In this document: positions 33,791 to 44,165 of the stretch, piece after piece
Numbering within the stretch: the first letter of the stretch is position 1
Layout: each line of letters starts with the position of its first letter
DNA from: Kitasatospora sp. NBC_00240
Lineage (GTDB): Bacteria; Actinomycetota; Actinomycetes; Streptomycetales; Streptomycetaceae
Assembly: GCF_026342405.1 (NCBI RefSeq)
Contig: NZ_JAPEMU010000001.1
Coordinates: 4,030,001 to 4,094,000 of the forward strand
Direction: 5' to 3'
Length of the DNA: 64,000 nt
Notes under the pieces: generated by a model
Database searches by the model: none
What the model was told of the DNA's origin: nothing
The model's input: only the letters and a program-made list of their open reading frames with translations
Position numbers and translations under genes: made by a program

Positions 33791-35413
33791 TCAGCCCTTG
33801 ACCTCGACCTGGGTCCAGGCCGGGTTGCCGAAGGAGTCGAACGTGACGTTCTGGACGTTGGTGGAGTAGCCCGAGTTGGTGCGGTAGTACCAGAGCGGGA
33901 TGGCCGGCATGTCCTGCTGGAGCACCGCCTCGGCCTGCTGGTAACCGGTGGCCGAGGCCTGGATGCTGTCGGCCTGGTCCGCCTGGGTGGACAGCTTGTC
34001 GAACTCGGGGCTGCTGTAGCCGAAGTCGTTGGAGGCGGCGCCGGTGCGGTAGACGTCGGCCAGGAAGTTCGCGTTCAGCGGGTAGTCCTGCACCCAGCCG
34101 GTGCGGAAGGCGCCGGTGACCGTGTGGCCGGTGATCGCCGCGCGGGCGGTCTTGAAGTCGACCTTCGGGTCGCCGACGCAGTCCACCCCGGTGTTCTGGC
34201 GGATCGAGTTGCAGACGGCGTCGACCCACTCCTTGTGGCCGCCGTCCGCGTTGTAGGTGATCGTCAGCTTGTTCCCGGGGACCCCGCCGCCCTCGGTGAT
34301 CAGCTGCTTCGCCTGGGCCGGGTCGAAGTTGCAGAAGTTCCCGCAGTTGCCCTGCTTGTAGCCCTCGACGCCCTCGGCGACCCAGGCGGAGGCGGGGGCA
34401 CGCGAACCCTGCAGCACCGTCTTGGTGATGGTGGCCCGGTCGATCGCCATCGACAGGCCCTGGCGCACCTTCGCCTTCTCCGGCCCCGCCCAGTCGGGCT
34501 GGTACAACGGGAAGCCGATGTTCTGGATCGCGCCCTGCGGGGAGTCGATCGCCCGGTCGCCGAGGTCGTTCTTGTACGTCGCCAGCGCGGACGGCGGCAC
34601 CTGGTCCATCACGTCCAGGTTGTTGGACTGCAGGTCCGCGTACGCGGCCTCGGCGGTGGTGTACATCTTGAAGACGATGCCGCCGTTCTTCGCCGGGTCC
34701 ACCCCTTTGTAGTTGGGGTACGACTTCGTGACGACCTGCGCGTTGTGGTCCCAGCTGACGAACTGGTACGGGCCGTTGCCGACCGGCTTCTGGCCGAAGC
34801 CGGCCGGGTCGCTGTAGAAGCTGTCGGGCAGCGGCGAGAAGGCGATGTAGCCGAGCTTGTACTCGAAGTACGACACCTTGGTGGTCAGCTTGATGGTGAA
34901 GTGCGTGTCGTCGGTGACGGTCAGCCCGGACATGGTCGTGGTGGTCGGCGCACCGCTCTCGGGGTGGACGTCCTTGTAGCCCTGGATGTCGGAGAACCAC
35001 GAGCTGTTGATCTGGTTGTTGGTGGTCGTCGCGGCCCAGTTCCAGGCGTTGACGAAGTTGCTCGACTTGACCGGCGTACCGTCGTGGAAGGTCCAGCCGG
35101 ACTTCAGCGTCACGTTGAAGGTCTGCGAGTCACTGGTGTCGATCGAGTCGGCCACCTGCATCCGCAGCGTCGCGTTGCTCGGGTCGTAGTCGACCAGGCC
35201 CTTGAAGAGGTTCTGGATGATGCGACCGCCACCCGCCTCGTTCGCGTTCGCGGGCTGGAGCGGGTTCTGCGGCTCGCTGCTCTGGTAGCTGAAGGTCTTG
35301 CTGGCATCCGACGAGCTGCTGCCGCCTCCCCCGCTACTGCCACACCCGCTGGCCACCAGGGCCACCGAAGTCGCAGCGGCGAGGACCCATCGAACGCGGG
35401 TGGCTTCGGGCAT
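33791..35413 (-). CDS. Operon B oligopeptide-binding lipoprotein (SBP family 5)
   Basis: 540 residues. Signal with lipobox ASGC (C24), Gly/Ser linker, then the OppA/DppA fold (FSYQSSEPQNPLQPANANE, FNVTLKSGWTFHDGTPV, GNGPYQFVSWDHN). Four extra cysteines, C357/C361 (NCGNFC) and C401/C412 (VCNSIRQNTGVDC), match cysteines in the operon C protein and could form disulfides outside the cell. AGGAGG RBS before the ATG. First gene of operon B; its promoter must lie in the ~150 bp before the operon C terminator. Confidence 0.88.
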   Translation of the reverse strand: MPEATRVRWVLAAATSVALVASGCGSSGGGGSSSSDASKTFSYQSSEPQNPLQPANANEAGGGRIIQNLFKGLVDYDPSNATLRMQVADSIDTSDSQTFNVTLKSGWTFHDGTPVKSSNFVNAWNWAATTTNNQINSSWFSDIQGYKDVHPESGAPTTTTMSGLTVTDDTHFTIKLTTKVSYFEYKLGYIAFSPLPDSFYSDPAGFGQKPVGNGPYQFVSWDHNAQVVTKSYPNYKGVDPAKNGGIVFKMYTTAEAAYADLQSNNLDVMDQVPPSALATYKNDLGDRAIDSPQGAIQNIGFPLYQPDWAGPEKAKVRQGLSMAIDRATITKTVLQGSRAPASAWVAEGVEGYKQGNCGNFCNFDPAQAKQLITEGGGVPGNKLTITYNADGGHKEWVDAVCNSIRQNTGVDCVGDPKVDFKTARAAITGHTVTGAFRTGWVQDYPLNANFLADVYRTGAASNDFGYSSPEFDKLSTQADQADSIQASATGYQQAEAVLQQDMPAIPLWYYRTNSGYSTNVQNVTFDSFGNPAWTQVEVKG

Positions 35414-35563
35414 GGAGGTCCCTCCTCAGGGTGTCTTGTCGCATCACACCCCATGAGAAGCGCGCCCTTTCGGCGGCGCGACCCGGATACCGCCGGATGG
35501 GTGCGCCGCGCCACCGGCAGGGGGCCACCCGGGGCGCCGGACGGCCGAACCGGCCCGGAAAGG

Positions 35564-35600
35564 CCGAAGGACCCGCAGCACGAGGCTGCGGGTCCTTCGG
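35564..35600 (-). terminator. Operon C terminator
   Basis: Perfect 16-bp stem CCGAAGGACCCGCAGC / GCTGCGGGTCCTTCGG with loop ACGAG, 12 bp after the OppF stop; on the minus strand it is followed by CCTTTCCGG. Shows that operons B and C are separate transcription units. Confidence 0.82.
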
Positions 35601-35612
35601 GAAAGAGCCGGG

Positions 35613-36629
35613 TCAGGCGGCGACCGGCGCCACGACCTCGGCGAAGTGGCAGGCGGAGTCGTGCGCCGCCGGGCCCTTCAGCAGCTCGGGCACGGCCAGC
35701 AGCGGCACCTCGGTGGCGCAGCGCTCCTCGGCCTTCCAGCAGCGGGTGCGGAACCGGCAGCCGGACGGCGGGTTCGCCGGGGAGGGGATGTCCCCGGAGA
35801 GGATGATCCGCTCGCGGTTCTCCCGGCCGGTCGGGTCCGGCACCGGCACGGCGGAGAGCAGCGCCTGGGTGTACGGGTGCGTGGCGTGGTCGTAGATCTG
35901 CTCGTCCGTACCGATCTCGACCATCTTGCCGAGGTACATCACGCCGACCCGGTCGGAGATGTGCCGGACGATGGAGAGGTCGTGCGCGATGAACATGTAC
36001 GACAGGTTGAACTCGGTCTGCAGCTGCTCCAGCAGGTTGATCACCTGGGCCTGGACGGAGACGTCCAGCGCGGAGACCGGCTCGTCGCAGATGATCACCT
36101 CGGGCTTGAGCGCCAGGCCGCGGGCGATGCCGATGCGCTGGCGCTGACCGCCGGAGAACTGGTGCGGGTACCGGTTGATGTACTCCGGGTTCAGACCCAC
36201 GACGTCCAGCAGGTCCTGGACGGCCTTGCGGCGGTCGCCCTTCGGCGCCACCTCCGGGTGGATCTCGTACGGCTCCCCGATGATGTCGCCCACCGTCATG
36301 CGGGGGTTCAGCGAGGTGTACGGGTCCTGGAAGACCATCTGGATGTTGCGGCGGACGGCCTTCAGGGCCTGGCCGGAGAGCCGGGAGATGTCCTCGCCCT
36401 TGAACAGGACCTGGCCGGAAGTGGCCTGCTCCAGGTTCATCAGCACCTTGGCGAGCGTCGACTTGCCGCAGCCCGACTCGCCGACGATGCCGAGCGTCTC
36501 ACCCTGCATCAGCTCGAAGCTGATGCCGTCGACCGCCTTGACCGCGCCGACCTGCTTCTTGAAGAGGATGCCCTGGGACAGCGGGTAGTGCTTGACCAGG
36601 TCCTTGACCTCCAGGATGGGCTCAGCCAT
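35613..36629 (-). CDS. Operon C oligopeptide importer ATPase, OppF type
   Basis: 338 residues. Start MAEPILEVKDLVKHYPLSQG, then GESGCGKST, FQDPYTSLNPR, FSGGQRQR, CDEPVSALD, IAHDLSIVRH, HPYTQALLSAVPVPDP and CRFRTRCWKAEERC. ATG at 36629 overlaps the OppD stop as ATGGCTGA. The DNA for the central part (35911-36191) is almost identical to operon B (see findings). It lacks the repeat tail of the B copy and ends AEVVAPVAA. Confidence 0.88.
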   Translation of the reverse strand: MAEPILEVKDLVKHYPLSQGILFKKQVGAVKAVDGISFELMQGETLGIVGESGCGKSTLAKVLMNLEQATSGQVLFKGEDISRLSGQALKAVRRNIQMVFQDPYTSLNPRMTVGDIIGEPYEIHPEVAPKGDRRKAVQDLLDVVGLNPEYINRYPHQFSGGQRQRIGIARGLALKPEVIICDEPVSALDVSVQAQVINLLEQLQTEFNLSYMFIAHDLSIVRHISDRVGVMYLGKMVEIGTDEQIYDHATHPYTQALLSAVPVPDPTGRENRERIILSGDIPSPANPPSGCRFRTRCWKAEERCATEVPLLAVPELLKGPAAHDSACHFAEVVAPVAA

Positions 36630-37677
36630 GGAGGGTCTCCTTCCAGAGGTGGCAGGCGCTCTTGCGACCGGCGATCTCGGCGTCGTTCTTGTCCATCACC
36701 TGGTGCAGCGCCGGGATCTCGGTGCGGCACAGGTCGGTGGCCACGTCGCAGCGCGGGTTGAACGCGCAGCCGGCCGGGACCTTGAGCAGGTTCGGGGGCA
36801 GGCCCTTGATCGCGTAGAGCTCCTGGCCCTTCTGGTCCAGGCGCGGGATCGAGCGCAGCAGGCCCTTGGTGTACGGGTGCGCCGGGTTGGCGTACAGCTC
36901 GTGCACCGGGGCGGTCTCCACGATCCGGCCGGCGTACATGACGGCGATCTTGTCCGCGACGTCGGCGACCACGCCGAGGTCATGGGTGATCAGGATCAGA
37001 CCCATGTTGAACTCGGCCTGCAGCTCCGCCAGCAGGTCCATCACCTGGGCCTGGACGGTGACGTCCAGGGCCGTGGTGGGCTCGTCCGCGATGATCAGGT
37101 CCGGCTCCAGGGCCAGCGCCATCGCGATCATGATCCGCTGACGCATACCGCCGGAGAACTGGTGCGGGTAGTCCCCCACCCGCTGCTTCGCGGCGGGGAT
37201 CCGGACGCGGTCCATCAAGTCGATGGCCTTCGCCTTCGCCTCCTTGCGGGAGGCGCCCTGGTGCACCCGGAACATCTCACCCAGCTGGTAGCCGACGCTC
37301 AGCACCGGGTTCAGCGAGGACAGCGCGTCCTGGAAGATCATCGCGATCTTCCGGCCACGCAGCTTGCGGCGCTCCTCGTTGCTCATCTTGAGCATGTCCT
37401 GGCCGCGGAAGAGGATCTCACCGGAGGTGATCCTGCCGGGCGGCATGTCCAGGATGCCCATGATGGTCTGCGCCGTGACGGACTTGCCGGAACCCGACTC
37501 GCCCAGGACGGCGAGGGTCTCGCCGGCCGCGACGGAGTAGTTCACGCCGTTGACGGCCTTGGCGATGCCGTCCCGGGTCACGAACTCGACGTGCAGGTCC
37601 TTGACCTCCAGCAGCGGGGTGCCGGGGGTGAGGCGCCCGCTCTCGGGGGCGACCTTCGGGTCTATGACGGTGGTCAT
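36622..37677 (-). CDS. Operon C oligopeptide importer ATPase, OppD type
   Basis: 351 residues. DppD-class ATPase: GESGSGKS, FQDALSSLNP, FSGGMRQR, LIIADEPTTALD, ITHDLGV, HPYTKGLLRSIPRLDQKG, CAFNPRC, ending TLHG. ATG at 37677, 16 bp after OppC. It shares long segments with both the A copy (LNPVLSVGYQLGEMF) and the B copy (IDLMDRVRIPAAK), a mosaic pattern. Confidence 0.88.
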   Translation of the reverse strand: MTTVIDPKVAPESGRLTPGTPLLEVKDLHVEFVTRDGIAKAVNGVNYSVAAGETLAVLGESGSGKSVTAQTIMGILDMPPGRITSGEILFRGQDMLKMSNEERRKLRGRKIAMIFQDALSSLNPVLSVGYQLGEMFRVHQGASRKEAKAKAIDLMDRVRIPAAKQRVGDYPHQFSGGMRQRIMIAMALALEPDLIIADEPTTALDVTVQAQVMDLLAELQAEFNMGLILITHDLGVVADVADKIAVMYAGRIVETAPVHELYANPAHPYTKGLLRSIPRLDQKGQELYAIKGLPPNLLKVPAGCAFNPRCDVATDLCRTEIPALHQVMDKNDAEIAGRKSACHLWKETLHG

Positions 37678-37693
37678 GATGCGTCCGCCTCTC

Positions 37694-38632
37694 TCAGCGC
37701 AGCTTCGGGTCGAGGGCGTCGCGCACCGCGTCGCCGAGCATGATGAAGGCCAGAACGGTCAGGCTCAGCATGCCGGCGGGGAAGAAGAGCGCGAACGGGG
37801 CGGTGCGGATGACCTTCTGGGCCGAGTTGATGTCGATGCCCCAGGAGATGGTCGGGTCCTGCAGACCGATGCCGAGGAAGCTCAGCGTCGCCTCGGTGGC
37901 GATGTAGCCGCCGAGCGCGATGGTCGCGACCACGATCACCGGGGCGATCGCGTTCGGCAGGATGTGCTTGACCAGGATCCGCGAGGTGCTCGCGCCCAGG
38001 GCCTTGGCGGCCGTCACGTAGTCGGCCTGCTTGACCGTGATGACCGAGCCGCGCATCACGCGGGTCATCTGCGTCCAGCCGAGGGCGACCAGGGCGAAGA
38101 CGACGCTCCAGATCGTGCGCGAGGTGAAGGCGTTGAGGATCACCAGGGCGCCGAGCAGCAGCGGGATGCCGAAGAAGATGTCGGTGACGCGGGACAGGAT
38201 CGTGTCGACCCAGCCGCCGAAGTAGCCGGCCATCATGCCCGTGAATCCGCCGATGACGGTCACACCGGCGGTGACGCAGATGCCGACCACGACCGAGGCG
38301 CGGGCGCCGTAGATCACCCGGGCGTAGATGGACCGGCCCTGGCCGTCGTAGCCGAACCAGTCCGCCTGGAAGAGGTGGCTGTAGTTCGGCTTGGTCAGGA
38401 AGTGGTTGCGCAGGTCGCCTGCGCGCGGGTCCACCGAGGTGAACAGGCCGGGCGCGATGGCGATCACGATCAGCAGCAGGATCAGCAGGGCCGAGATCAC
38501 GAAGATCGGCTTGCGGCGCAGTTCCTGCCAGGCGTCCGAGCCGAGGCTGCGGGCCTTCTCGGGCTTGGGCTCCGCCGGTCCGCCCGCGCGCTGCGCGGGG
38601 ATGTCGGCGGTCTTCTGGATCAGGTCAGGCAT
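37694..38632 (-). CDS. Operon C oligopeptide importer permease, OppC type
   Basis: 312 residues. Short cytoplasmic arm (EKARSLGSDAWQELRRKP), TM1 FVISALLILLLIVIAIAPG, OppC N-terminal loop, then the core with VTAAKALGASTSRILVKHILPN, ending GDAVRDALDPKLR. The loop FQADWFGYDGQGRSIYARV is close to operon B. ATGCCTGA overlap (8 nt) with the OppB stop. Confidence 0.88.
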   Translation of the reverse strand: MPDLIQKTADIPAQRAGGPAEPKPEKARSLGSDAWQELRRKPIFVISALLILLLIVIAIAPGLFTSVDPRAGDLRNHFLTKPNYSHLFQADWFGYDGQGRSIYARVIYGARASVVVGICVTAGVTVIGGFTGMMAGYFGGWVDTILSRVTDIFFGIPLLLGALVILNAFTSRTIWSVVFALVALGWTQMTRVMRGSVITVKQADYVTAAKALGASTSRILVKHILPNAIAPVIVVATIALGGYIATEATLSFLGIGLQDPTISWGIDINSAQKVIRTAPFALFFPAGMLSLTVLAFIMLGDAVRDALDPKLR

Positions 38633-39551
38633 AACGGATCCTCGGGTCCAGGACCGCGTAGAGCAGGTCGACGAGCAGGCTGGCGGCCAGGTACACGAGC
38701 ACCAGGACGACGACGAAGCCGGAGACCGTGCCGCCCTCCTTGAGGTTGATCGCGTGGTAGAGCGCGTTGCCGACGCCCTTGACGTTGAAGATGCCCTCGG
38801 TGACGATCGCGCCGCCCATCAGGGCGCCCAGGTCGGTGCCCAGGAAGGTGACGACCGGGATCAGCGAGTTGCGCAGCAGGTGGGTACCGATCACCCGGCG
38901 CTTGGGCAGACCCTTGGCGATCGCCGTACGCATGTAGTCGGACCGGACGTTCTCCACGATCGAGGTACGGGTCAGCCGCGCGACGTAGGCCAGCGACAGC
39001 GAGCCGAGCACGAACGCGGGCAGCAGCAACTGGCTCAGGTTCATGGAGTCCTGGACCGTCGGGGTGACCCAGCCCAGGTTGGTGGCGAACACCGTCTGGA
39101 AGACGAAGCCGAGCACCGGCACCGGGATCGAGATCAGCAGCAGGGTCACGACCAGGGTGCCCTTGTCGAAGGCCTTGCCCCGGCGCAGGCCGGAGAAGAG
39201 ACCGATGGCCACACCGAGCACGATCTCGATGGCGAAGGCCATCAGCGCGAGCCGGATGGTCACCGGCATGGCCTCGGTGATCACGTCGAGGACCTTGCGG
39301 CCCGACATGGTCTCACCGAAGTTGCCGGTGAAGAGGTCGCCCATGTAGTGGATGTACTGCATGTACCAGGGCTCGTCGAGGCCCAACCGGTGTTTGAGAG
39401 CGGCGAGCTGAACCGGGTCCGGCGCCTTGTCGCCCCACATCGCGCTGACCGGGTCTCCGGGGAGCTTGTGCACCATCAGGAAGATGAGTGTCACCGTGCC
39501 CAGGAAGACCGGGATCATTTGGAGCAGTCGCCTCGCGACAAAGCGCCCCAT
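38625..39551 (-). CDS. Operon C oligopeptide importer permease, OppB type
   Basis: 308 residues, six helices. MGRFVARRLLQMIPVFLGTV start, HKLPGDPVSAMWG, EAA loop MRTAIAKGLPKRRVIGTHLLRN, end AVLDPRIRYA. Follows the lipoprotein gene after 143 bp with a stem-loop between. Confidence 0.88.
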   Translation of the reverse strand: MGRFVARRLLQMIPVFLGTVTLIFLMVHKLPGDPVSAMWGDKAPDPVQLAALKHRLGLDEPWYMQYIHYMGDLFTGNFGETMSGRKVLDVITEAMPVTIRLALMAFAIEIVLGVAIGLFSGLRRGKAFDKGTLVVTLLLISIPVPVLGFVFQTVFATNLGWVTPTVQDSMNLSQLLLPAFVLGSLSLAYVARLTRTSIVENVRSDYMRTAIAKGLPKRRVIGTHLLRNSLIPVVTFLGTDLGALMGGAIVTEGIFNVKGVGNALYHAINLKEGGTVSGFVVVLVLVYLAASLLVDLLYAVLDPRIRYA

Positions 39552-39615
39552 CGTTCCTCCATGTTGTTCTCTGACGGGCCGTCATCCCGGGTCAGAGGTG
39601 AGTCGGCGTGCCAAC

Positions 39616-39661
39616 GGCCGGTGCCAGTCCTGCCCTTGTGGGGATGGGACGGGCACCGGCC
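39616..39661 (-). promoter_or_regulatory. Stem-loop between operon C lipoprotein gene and oppB
   Basis: Outer stem GGCCGGTGCC / GGCACCGGCC (10 bp) with an inner partial pairing (GTCC/GGAC). Located 33 bp after the lipoprotein stop and 64 bp before oppB. Confidence 0.6.
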
Positions 39662-39694
39662 GCTACCTGTTCAGCCGTGCGGTGCCGGGCTGAA

Positions 39695-41326
39695 CTACTT
39701 CTGCTTGACCTCGACGCCGGTGAAGACCGGGTTGCCGAAGGAGTCGAACTTCACGTTCTGGACGTTGTTGGACCAGCCGGAGTTGGTCTTGTAGTACCAG
39801 AGCGGGATGGCCGGCATGTCCTTGGCCAGGACGGCCTCGGCCTGCTGGTAGAGGTCCGCGGTCTTCTCGACCGAGGTGGCCTGGTCGGCGGCCTCGGCGA
39901 GCTTGTCGAACTCCGGGCTGGAGTAGCCGGCGTCGTTCGCGGAGGCGCCGGTGCCGTAGACGTCACGCAGGAAGTTGGCGTTCAGGGGGTAGTCCTGGAC
40001 CCAGCCGGTGCGCATCATGCTCGGCACGGCCTTCTTGCGGATGATGTCGCGCGAGGTCTTGAAGTCGGGCTTCGGGTCACCGAGGCACTCGACACCGGTC
40101 GACTGGCGGATCGAGTTGCAGACCGCGTCGACCCACTCCTTGTGACCACCGTCGGAGTTGTAGATGATGGTGATCTTGTTGTTCGGCACGCCGCCGCCGG
40201 CCTGGATGAGCTCCTTGGCCTTGGTCGGGTCGAACTTGCAGGCGTCGCCGCAGGCGCCGGCCTTGTAGCCCATGACGCCCGGGGCGACCCAGCTGTCGGC
40301 GGGCTGACGCGAGCCGTTCAGCACGGTCTTGGTGATGGTGTCGCGGTCGATCGCCATCGACAGGCCCTGGCGGACCTTGGCCTTGTCGACGCCGGCCCAG
40401 TCACCCTGGTACAGCGCGAACGAGATGTTCTGGATGGCGCCCTGGGCCTGGTCGACCGCGCGGTTGCCGAGGTCGGTCTTGTAGGAGGCCAGGTCGGTCG
40501 GGTCGACCTGGTCCAGCACGTCCAGGGTGTCCGAGGTGAGGTCCTTGTAGGCCGCCTCGCCGGACGAGTAGTTCTTGAAGACGATGCCGCCGTTCTTCGG
40601 CTTGTCCGTGCCCGCGTACTTGTCGTTCGCGGCCAGGGTGATCGCCTTGTTGTGCTCCCACGAGACGAACTTGTAGGGGCCGTTGCCGACCGGCTTCTGG
40701 CCGTAGCCGGCCGGGTCCGCGAAGAAGCCGGTGGGCAGCGGGAAGAAGGCCGAGTAGCCGAGCTTGTACTGGAAGTACGAGACCGGGCCGGTCAGCTCGA
40801 TGGTGAAGTGGGTGTCGTCGACGACCTTGAGGCCGGACATCGCGTCGGCGGTCGGGTCACCCTTCTCCGGGTGCACCGCGTCGTAGCCGGCGATGTCGGA
40901 GAACCAGTCGGAGTTGATCTGGTTGTTCTTGGTGTTGGCCGACCAGTTCCAGGAGTCGACGAAGGACTTCGCGGTCACCGGGGTGCCGTCGTGGAAGGTC
41001 CAGCCGGACTTCAGGGTGACGGTGTAGTTCTTGGCGTCAGTGGTCTCGATCTTGTCGGCCACCTGGTTGCGCAGAGCGCCCGAGGCCGGGTCGTAGTCGA
41101 CGAGGCCCATGAAGAGCTGCTTCACGATGCGGCCGCCCTGGTTCTCCATGGCGTTGGCCGGCTGGAGCGGGTTCTGCGGCTCGGCGCTCTGGTAGCTGAA
41201 GACGCCCTGAGCGTTGACGGCGCTGTCGGAGCTACCACCGCTGGACGAACCGCTGCCGCAAGCAGTTGCGGCGAGGGCAACAGCAACAGCTGCGACGACC
41301 CACTTGGCCTGGCTGGCACCGCGCAT
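39695..41326 (-). CDS. Operon C oligopeptide-binding lipoprotein (SBP family 5)
   Basis: 543 residues. ATG at 41326 with a consensus AGGAGG; the longer frame from 41473 has no RBS. Lipobox ATAC (C23), Gly/Ser linker, FSYQSAEPQNPLQPANAME, YTVTLKSGWTFHDGTPV, GNGPYKFVSWEHN. Conserved cysteine pairs C359/C363 (ACGDAC) and C403/C414 (VCNSIRQSTGVEC) match operon B. Closest relative in the window is the operon B lipoprotein, including the C-terminal FGNPxxTxVEVK. First gene of operon C. Confidence 0.88.
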   Translation of the reverse strand: MRGASQAKWVVAAVAVALAATACGSGSSSGGSSDSAVNAQGVFSYQSAEPQNPLQPANAMENQGGRIVKQLFMGLVDYDPASGALRNQVADKIETTDAKNYTVTLKSGWTFHDGTPVTAKSFVDSWNWSANTKNNQINSDWFSDIAGYDAVHPEKGDPTADAMSGLKVVDDTHFTIELTGPVSYFQYKLGYSAFFPLPTGFFADPAGYGQKPVGNGPYKFVSWEHNKAITLAANDKYAGTDKPKNGGIVFKNYSSGEAAYKDLTSDTLDVLDQVDPTDLASYKTDLGNRAVDQAQGAIQNISFALYQGDWAGVDKAKVRQGLSMAIDRDTITKTVLNGSRQPADSWVAPGVMGYKAGACGDACKFDPTKAKELIQAGGGVPNNKITIIYNSDGGHKEWVDAVCNSIRQSTGVECLGDPKPDFKTSRDIIRKKAVPSMMRTGWVQDYPLNANFLRDVYGTGASANDAGYSSPEFDKLAEAADQATSVEKTADLYQQAEAVLAKDMPAIPLWYYKTNSGWSNNVQNVKFDSFGNPVFTGVEVKQK

Positions 41327-41892
41327 CGGTGTGCCTCCTGAAATCCGTGTTTGCAAACGTGGAGAGCACCGGGGGGAGTGGCCGGCAACAGCGCCTGACC
41401 GGCGGTGCTTCCTCGCTCGAGGTTCGGCGCGCACCCCTGCGCGTAACCCTTGCCCGAGCCTGACTGCACCCACTATCCGTCACACAGGGAGACGAAAGCG
41501 ACGAATGCGGATCTCAATTAGGTCACATGAACGGTCGGTAAGTTTCGAAAATCGGACATATGAGACATAGCCAGACAGGTATTAAACGGACAGTTGTCAT
41601 GTATGACGGATTGTCACGTTCGCTCAGCGGACATTCGGGCGTGATAGGGGCCTCGGAGGCGCTACGCGCGTCGACAGCGCTCCGTTAACAGACACCGTTC
41701 ACTTAACAGTCGGGACTGCGGTTAACGCCGCCCTTCGCCGGCGCCCCGGGGGGGCGCAAAGCACGAATTGACGCGGCCATGGCACTATCGGCGGCCCGAT
41801 CCGTCCGTGGACGATCCGACCGGGCTGCCCGAGGTGCCCGGAAAGGCGACGGACGCCCCCGGCGGGGCCTCTCGGGGCCACCTGCGGGCACG
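41327..41892 (-). promoter_or_regulatory. Operon C promoter/upstream region
   Basis: A 566-bp spacer between the operon C lipoprotein and the typA terminator. The stretch 41500-41720 is by far the most AT-rich of the area (e.g. gtaagtttcgaaaatcgg, gttaacagacaccgttcact) and should contain the promoter and regulatory sites. Several TTAAC/GTTAA motifs occur (41685-41727). No gene with coding bias is present. Confidence 0.4.
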
Positions 41893-41940
41893 AAAAACGG
41901 CCGCCGTCCCTCCTCCCTCTCGGGAGGCGGGACGGCGGCC
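41893..41940 (-). terminator. typA intrinsic terminator
   Basis: GGCCGCCGTCCC / GGGACGGCGGCC stem (41899-41910 with 41929-41940) with further pairing of TCCTCCC/GGGAGG inside. On the minus strand it is followed by GTTTTTCGTG, a true U-tract, which is rare in this genome. It lies 63 bp after the typA stop. Confidence 0.85.
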
Positions 41941-42002
41941 GGACGGCGCTACGGTCGCGGTGTCAGGACACCGCGGCGAGCGTCAGCACGCCGGAGCGGG
42001 CG

Positions 42003-43871
<1,869 letters not shown>

Positions 43872-44108
43872 GCGGAGCGGATTCTCCCGGAGTCGTGGGT
43901 TACGGCGCCCGGCTGCGTGACCGCCGACCTGCGATCCCTGTTGATCGCCGCCGCCCGTTCCGCCTGCTACTACCGGTCCACCCGCCGGGCAGACACGCCA
44001 CGGCTTTCTCCTATGGTACTGGGAACCACCCAGCTGGGCCGAAACGGCCACTTGCCCCCGGCTCCGGAGCGGGGGTGTGATCGGTCACCCGGCACGGTCG
44101 TGACCGTG

Positions 44109-44145
44109 CCGGAGGGGCCCGCGGACACACCCGGGGCCCCTCCGG
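44109..44145 (-). terminator. Hairpin downstream of the Uma2-type gene
   Basis: CCGGAGGGGCCC / GGGCCCCTCCGG, perfect 12-bp stem with a 13-nt loop, 21 bp after the end of the Uma2 frame on the minus strand. A second small hairpin (GGCACGGTC/GACCGTGCC) lies just beyond it. Confidence 0.65.
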
Positions 44146-44165
44146 AGGCCGTCCTCGGACGGCGG

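Noticed and set aside
16243..41591. Shared TAAACGGAC motif upstream of bldK (16244) and operon C (41583)
   Set aside because: Only nine bases, and in opposite orientation relative to the genes; not found by eye before operons A and B. Chance is likely.
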